Assembly (NCBI RefSeq): GCF_033807575.1
Contig: NC_084730.1
Coordinates: 6,555,986-6,619,985, forward strand
Length of the DNA stretch: 64,000 nt
Reading direction: 5' to 3'
Source of the DNA: Cydia pomonella
Taxonomy: Eukaryota > Arthropoda > Insecta > Lepidoptera > Tortricidae
Part shown: positions 59,727 through 64,000 of the stretch, in pieces
Layout: each line of letters begins with the position of its first letter
How positions within the stretch are numbered: position 1 is the first letter of the stretch
The notes under the pieces: generated by a model
What the model saw: the letters and a program-made list of their open reading frames with translations, nothing else
Databases searched by the model: none
Told to the model about the DNA's origin: nothing
Position numbers and translations under genes: made by a program

Positions 59727-59829
59727 CTACCGCGAACCACGTTTGACGTGTTGCCTCCCTGTCACACTTACGTACGAATTTACAAGTGCGACAGAGAGGC
59801 AACATATCGAACGTGGTTCGCGGTAGGCC
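59727..59829. mobile_element. palindromic MITE
   Basis: 'ctaccgcgaaccacgttt' faces 'gaacgtggttcgcggtag', with inner arms 'gttgcctccctgtc' / 'gacagagaggcaac'. It directly abuts the anoctamin exon copy. Confidence 0.82.
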
Positions 59830-60086
59830 CTCTGTACTCAGTAGACATGTGTCAGTAGATAGGATTCTCTGATTCTGACCCAGGCCTGTCTGTTTACAGT
59901 AGATGGAGTGCGGAGTGCGACTTGATTGCGTGGCGATGGGCGGCTGTGAGAAGGGAATGCCTGAGATTCTGTGAGATGATGGATGCTAGGCCCTCAACTG
60001 TTGTTGTGTAGTTTTACGCTGTTAATTTATATAATTTCATGACGTATTGGTTGCGACTGTAATGTTATGGAAATATGTTTGAAATA

Positions 60087-60464
60087 AATAAAATAAAATA
60101 AAATAAAATAAAATAAAATAAAATAAAATAAAATAAAATAAAATAAAATAAAATAAAATAAAATAAAATAAAATAAAATAAAATAAAATAAAATAAAATA
60201 AAATAAAATAAAATAAAATAAAATAAAATAAAATAAAATAAAATAAAATAAAATAAAATAAAATAAAATAAAATAAAATAAAATAAAATAAAATAAAATA
60301 AAATAAAATAAAATAAAATAAAATAAAATAAAATAAAATAAAATAAAATAAAATAAAATAAAATAAAATAAAATAAAATAAAATAAAATAAAATAAAATA
60401 AAATAAAATAAAATAAAATAAAATAAAATAAAATAAAATAAAATAAAATAAAATAAAATAAAAT
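60087..60464 (+). repeat. (AAAAT)n microsatellite, about 75 units
   Basis: Perfect 5-base repeats over about 378 bases. The stop codon of the anoctamin frame is only 10 bases from its right end. Confidence 0.97.
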
Positions 60465-60473
60465 GTTCGCATG

Positions 60474-63400
60474 TTACGCCATATTTGATCTTGTTGTAAA
60501 AGCTAGAAAGTAAGTAACTAAGTAAGTTTGACCTGTAGCAGCCCCGCTGTCGCTCTTCTGCGTTATCAACTGTCTGTATTCAGTAGAGAGCCGTCGCCGC
60601 CCGTGTTCATACTTGGCCTCCTTGGCCAGTAGGGCTTCCCGCTGCATCTGGGTACGGAGCTCTGTGGGTACGTCGGGTATGAAGAGCTGCATGAGGCCGG
60701 TGAGGCCGAAGACTACGTGCTGGTGGGGGAATAAAATATGAAATCATCATCATCATTTATTTTATTTATTTATTTATAGTATTTACAAGAACGGTTTACA
60801 CCAATTACACTTGCAATTTATGAATATTAATTAACACATTTATACATGTAGAAATTATTCTTCAACTCTTCACTCATTCATACTCTCACAGTAAGCGAGG
60901 CACCTGGACGCTAGTTTAGACCAGGGATCAGTAAATATATCTACTTGTAGATCTTTACTCAGAAGCCCATTCAACGTGTTGATCATATCACACAATGGTG
61001 AGTGGCATCATGTATTTAAGAACTGGTATCTTGTAGGTAAGCAATTCACATGCATCTCTATTCTCTGGCTTCTCTATCCCAAACCCAATATTCATGCTGC
61101 TTTTCTATTCATAGAAAACCTATTACATATTTGGTTAAAATACTATTTTAATATTTAAGTTGGACCAAGTAAGGGTTTCCTAAGGTAGATACTTTTGTCA
61201 CCGCTGATTTTCAATGGATTACAACACTAAACATTAAAATAATTATACGGATTATTATTATTATTATATAGCCCTTTGTTCTGAACATGATTGTTCTTTT
61301 TGATAGTCTTGAATTATCATATGAAGTCTCTTAGTTCAGTGTGCCTGTCGGCAAAGGCCTCCTCCAACTCCTTCCAGTATCTTCTCTCTCTTGCCACCCT
61401 TGTCCAGAGTGGTCCCACTGTACGAATAATTTCGTCTTCCCATCTTGTTACTTGAGGGCCTTGCGATCTTGACCCGTCTGTAGGGTAGGGTAATTATACG
61501 GATTACACTCACGTAGAGAGCTTAGGTCTCCTTTCTCAAGCACTAATAGTGCGAACAGCTTGAAGCGATCGAGCTTGGGCGGCGCCCTATATTTCAATCG
61601 AGACAGCGGCTAGGCTGTGCCGCCAGCATGGAAGCCTGTTTTCCTTAAGCAGAAAGCCAGTGTGTGTGGTGACAGTGTAGTGGACATAGTGAGTTACAAG
61701 TGTTAGGTGACCCAAACCCAAACACCACACCACTATGCCCGCCTACTACGACAGCGCACGATCTCCCCCAACCGGTTCTCTCAGCGCGCGCGCAGCGTGC
61801 AGTACGCGGTTCACGGCCGTCGTCAGTCGTGAACGATGCTCGAACTGTTAGTGCTTGAGAAAGGAGACCTAAGCTCTCCGAAACATGTCGCGCGAGTGAC
61901 TAAAAATACGTGAGTGTAATCCGTAGTATTATTTTAATGTCAAATCAGCGGTGACAAAAGTATCTACCTACCTTAGTACACAGTAAGATTTTTAATGCCT
62001 TTTGCAATAAGCCCAGGATTAGTCTACCTCAAACACCACAACGGACGTCAGCAGAGCAGTGCACACATCCAACTAGTTTTAATTAATAATACGAGTATGT
62101 TACGTTGATTATGTAAGTAAGTACTTATAACAGACACTCGCGCCTGCAGTCAAACTGTGCAAACAGTTTTGCAGGAAACTGTATTAGATTATAAGTTTAT
62201 TTCATGTAATAATAATAAAAAAAATAAAAAAAATAACTGGAGCTGTGCCAGCCTGTAAGGGTCACAATTACCTGGTGGGCTCCTACTGTCACTTCTGGAA
62301 GGCCAAGTAGACTCGTTTGCCTCGCACAACTATGCCAGTAATGCGAAGAGTCCCTAGAGTTATGGTCTGGACTTCTAAAAGATTACTAAAGACAAATGCA
62401 GGGAGACTCGTCTACCTTGTGAGACTTACCTCAAATACCACAACGAACGCCAGTCGAGCGGCGAAAACATGCCAATAGTGTGGAGAGAGTCCATAGGGAT
62501 CGTAGTGATCTGGAGGATTCCGGTAGCCGCGGTAGGCGCAGGTAGGGGGGTCTACCTCGTTCTCGTCTGCCCCCCACTCTTCCCGGTAGTCTGATGTGTT
62601 GAACACTGGAAAATTAAGTAAACACTTGAAGTGATCTCGAAGCAGTGGGAGGTACCTATAGAGAATGTTTGCAAAGTAGTGAATCAGTAGGAAGGGCGAC
62701 TGTAATTGCTTACCATCAGGCGATTCGTCAGCTCGTTTGCCTCTTCTATCATTAAAAATTTTAGCCTGATTGTCTAATTTTATGTTCTAACGGTTCACGA
62801 ACTTACGCGACAAGGAGTGATCGATGTACCCAGCTAGAGTATTGTCTGGTGAATACACGTATTTGTACACCATACGGGGGATGAAGTCGCTCGTGTACGC
62901 TATAACAAATGCCTGAAACAAATATAAAAACCCCTAGTAACTATAAAGTTATATCCATTCAAAAGAAAAATTGTTCGGCTGCGTTGTTATTTATATTTGC
63001 CTCACACAATTAATGATTAATAAACCCAAAAAAGTTATTTAATTTTATAAATATTTTAGCGATTCAAAGCTTTTAAATATATTTTTATCTTATTAATTTA
63101 TAACGTTATTAAAGTAGGTACTTACATTAGAAACTACTGCTGCGTAAGTTATCCCTCGTAAAATGCCATACCTGGAAAAGATACAGACAATATAAATCAA
63201 GCTGGTTGTTAGAAATGAATATTGGTGGCCCACGAGGGGTAGCAGAAATATTGGGCAAGATCGGTAATTTTTTCACCTTTTCGGCCCTTTTCTACTGACA
63301 AGTTTGCCAGACTATATAGTAGTAATAGTAATAATATTACCAAGCACCAATATCTTCAACTCTCTCTGCAAGAGACCCTATTTATCACCATTTTATAACC

Positions 63401-63963
63401 ATTCTTATTTTGGCAATGTTGTTGAGCAACGCGAACAAAGGTGCCAGCGGGAACACAGCCACGAAACCGGAGCTGTAGAAGTGGTAATTAACAAGCTCCT
63501 ATGTCTTCCACCCTCTCTGCAAACGGCGGACACGCCTGTGTGACCATCTTGTAGGCATGCAATCTGATGTCGGCAATGTTGTTGAGCAACGCGAACAAAG
63601 GTGCTATTGGGAATGCGGCTACGAATAATGTTACGAAGCCGTATAAGTAGTGCTCCAATATCTTCCACCCTTTCTGCCAACGGTCTTCGCGCCTGTGTGA
63701 CCGTCAAGTCTGATCTCAGCAATGTTGCTGAGCAACGCTAACATAGGCACCAGCAGGAACGCAGCCACGAATAATGTTACGAAGCGGTATAAGTAGTAGT
63801 TACCAAGCTCCAATGTCTTCCACCCTCTCTGCCAACGGCCGACGCGCCTGTGTGACCATCTTGTAGGCGTCCAGTCTGATCTCGGCAATGTTGTTGAGCA
63901 ACGCGAACAAAGGTGCCAGTGGGAACGCAGCCACGAACAAAGTTACAAAGCCGTATTGAAGAA
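60474..63963 (-). CDS. anoctamin (TMEM16) family protein, 3' part
   Basis: A multi-pass membrane protein of a family of calcium-activated chloride channels and lipid scramblases. Exons visible on the minus strand: 63963-63804 (LQYGFVTLFVAAFPLAPLFA, then LNNIAEIRLDAYK), 63171-63126 (YGILRGITYAAVVSN), 62912-62807 (AFVIAYTSDFIPRMVYKYVY), 62605-62430 (CAYRGYRNPPDHY, HYWHVFAARLAFVVVFE) and 60719-60474 (HVVFGLTGLMQLFIPDVPTE, then REALLAKEAKYEH). Phases agree (2,1,0 within the chain). These blocks cover the last transmembrane segments and the C-terminus. The last ~25 residues up to the stop at 60474 are not conserved-looking, so the true end may differ. The N-terminal half is off the right edge. I cannot tell which insect paralog this is. 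Confidence 0.9.
61184..61976. mobile_element. long TIR element in the last anoctamin intron, with nested LINE
   Basis: Outer arms 'aaggtagatacttttgtcaccgctga' and 'tcagcggtgacaaaagtatctacc' face each other. Inner arms 'gagcttaggtctcctttctcaagcacta' and 'tagtgcttgagaaaggagacctaagctc' also pair. The centre is GC-rich. Confidence 0.82.
61253..61491 (-). mobile_element. LINE tail fragment nested in the TIR element
   Basis: The minus strand reads EDEIIRTVGPLWTRVARERR and WKELEEAFADRHTELRDF. The direct repeat AATTATACGGATTA stands at 61241-61254 and 61492-61505, marking the insertion. Confidence 0.85.
62018..62075 (-). pseudogene. degenerate copy of the donor end of anoctamin exon 62605-62430
   Basis: 'tctacctcaaacaccacaacggacgtcagcagagcagtg' resembles 62425-62463 (cttacctcaaataccacaacgaacgccagtcgagcggcg). 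It keeps the exon end and the (now mutated) donor only. Confidence 0.65.
63345..63795 (-). repeat. three extra tandem partial copies of an anoctamin exon
   Basis: Downstream of the intact exon (63963-63804), copies are seen at about 63790-63648, 63640-63490 and 63480-63348. Each keeps FVTLFVAAF-to-RPLAERVEDIGA-like sequence and the first 15 or so intron bases, fused to the next copy's exon interior. The normal acceptor is absent. They carry frameshifts, and the donor is lost in the first copy but present (TTG|GTAATA) in the last. Confidence 0.87.
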
Positions 63964-64000
63964 CTGTGGAAGATAAATAAGTTTTAAACAAGGCTGATAG

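Noticed and set aside
60065..60472. 135-residue open frame of ILFYF repeats
   Set aside because: It is only the translation of the (AAAAT)n microsatellite on the minus strand.
1..64000. CRISPR arrays, bacterial operons, prophage
   Set aside because: None seen; spliced genes and transposon content are those of an insect nucleus.

Overview
This is an AT-rich, transposon-crowded piece of an insect nuclear genome, almost certainly a moth or butterfly. The evidence is: spliced genes with GT-AG introns; several tRNA-headed SINE copies and short foldback elements of kinds I associate with Lepidoptera; degraded non-LTR retrotransposon tails; and a BEL/Pao retrotransposon. Five multi-exon genes can be read with consistent exon phases, and a sixth small one is possible.

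Layout. 1-2180: 3' end of a BEL/Pao retrotransposon with its 3' LTR. 3011-22312 (minus): sphingolipid delta-4 desaturase (DEGS1/ifc family). Six coding exons are visible and the last exon lies off the left edge; intron 1 alone is over 10 kb of transposon debris. 22.3-25.1 kb: intergenic, with a jockey-like LINE. 25130-31293 (plus): ribosomal protein S3A, seven exons. Its introns carry three copies of a box C/D snoRNA-like unit and two copies of an H/ACA snoRNA-like unit. 31.4-36.6 kb: repeats plus a candidate small membrane protein (33661-33933, minus). 36689-41471 (minus): an Asn/Ser- and RS-rich protein with an N-terminal UAP56-binding motif, probably an mRNA-export adaptor. 42357-52070 (plus): a ZAD/C2H2 zinc-finger transcription factor, head-to-head with the previous gene. 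52.1-60.4 kb: foldback elements and a long (AAAAT)n array. 60474-63963 (minus): the 3' half of an anoctamin (TMEM16) gene, continuing off the right edge.

The most unusual signal is a recurrent pattern of local duplications. Several exons of three unrelated genes have nearby extra copies. In the best-preserved cases (desaturase exons 2, 3 and 6; one anoctamin exon) the copies keep the 3' part of the exon plus the donor region, but lack the exon's 5' end and acceptor. Desaturase exon 2 is present four times with a 171-nt (57-codon) unit that keeps one reading frame open across the former intron, and an anoctamin exon is also present about four times. RpS3A exons 4 and 5 have older partial copies in its introns.

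The genes have no evident joint pathway. They are housekeeping (S3A, desaturase), mRNA export, transcription control and membrane lipid/ion transport. Dispersed repeats fill nearly all the remaining sequence. All calls come from reading the sequence by eye, without database searches; repeat boundaries are approximate unless a target-site duplication is given.
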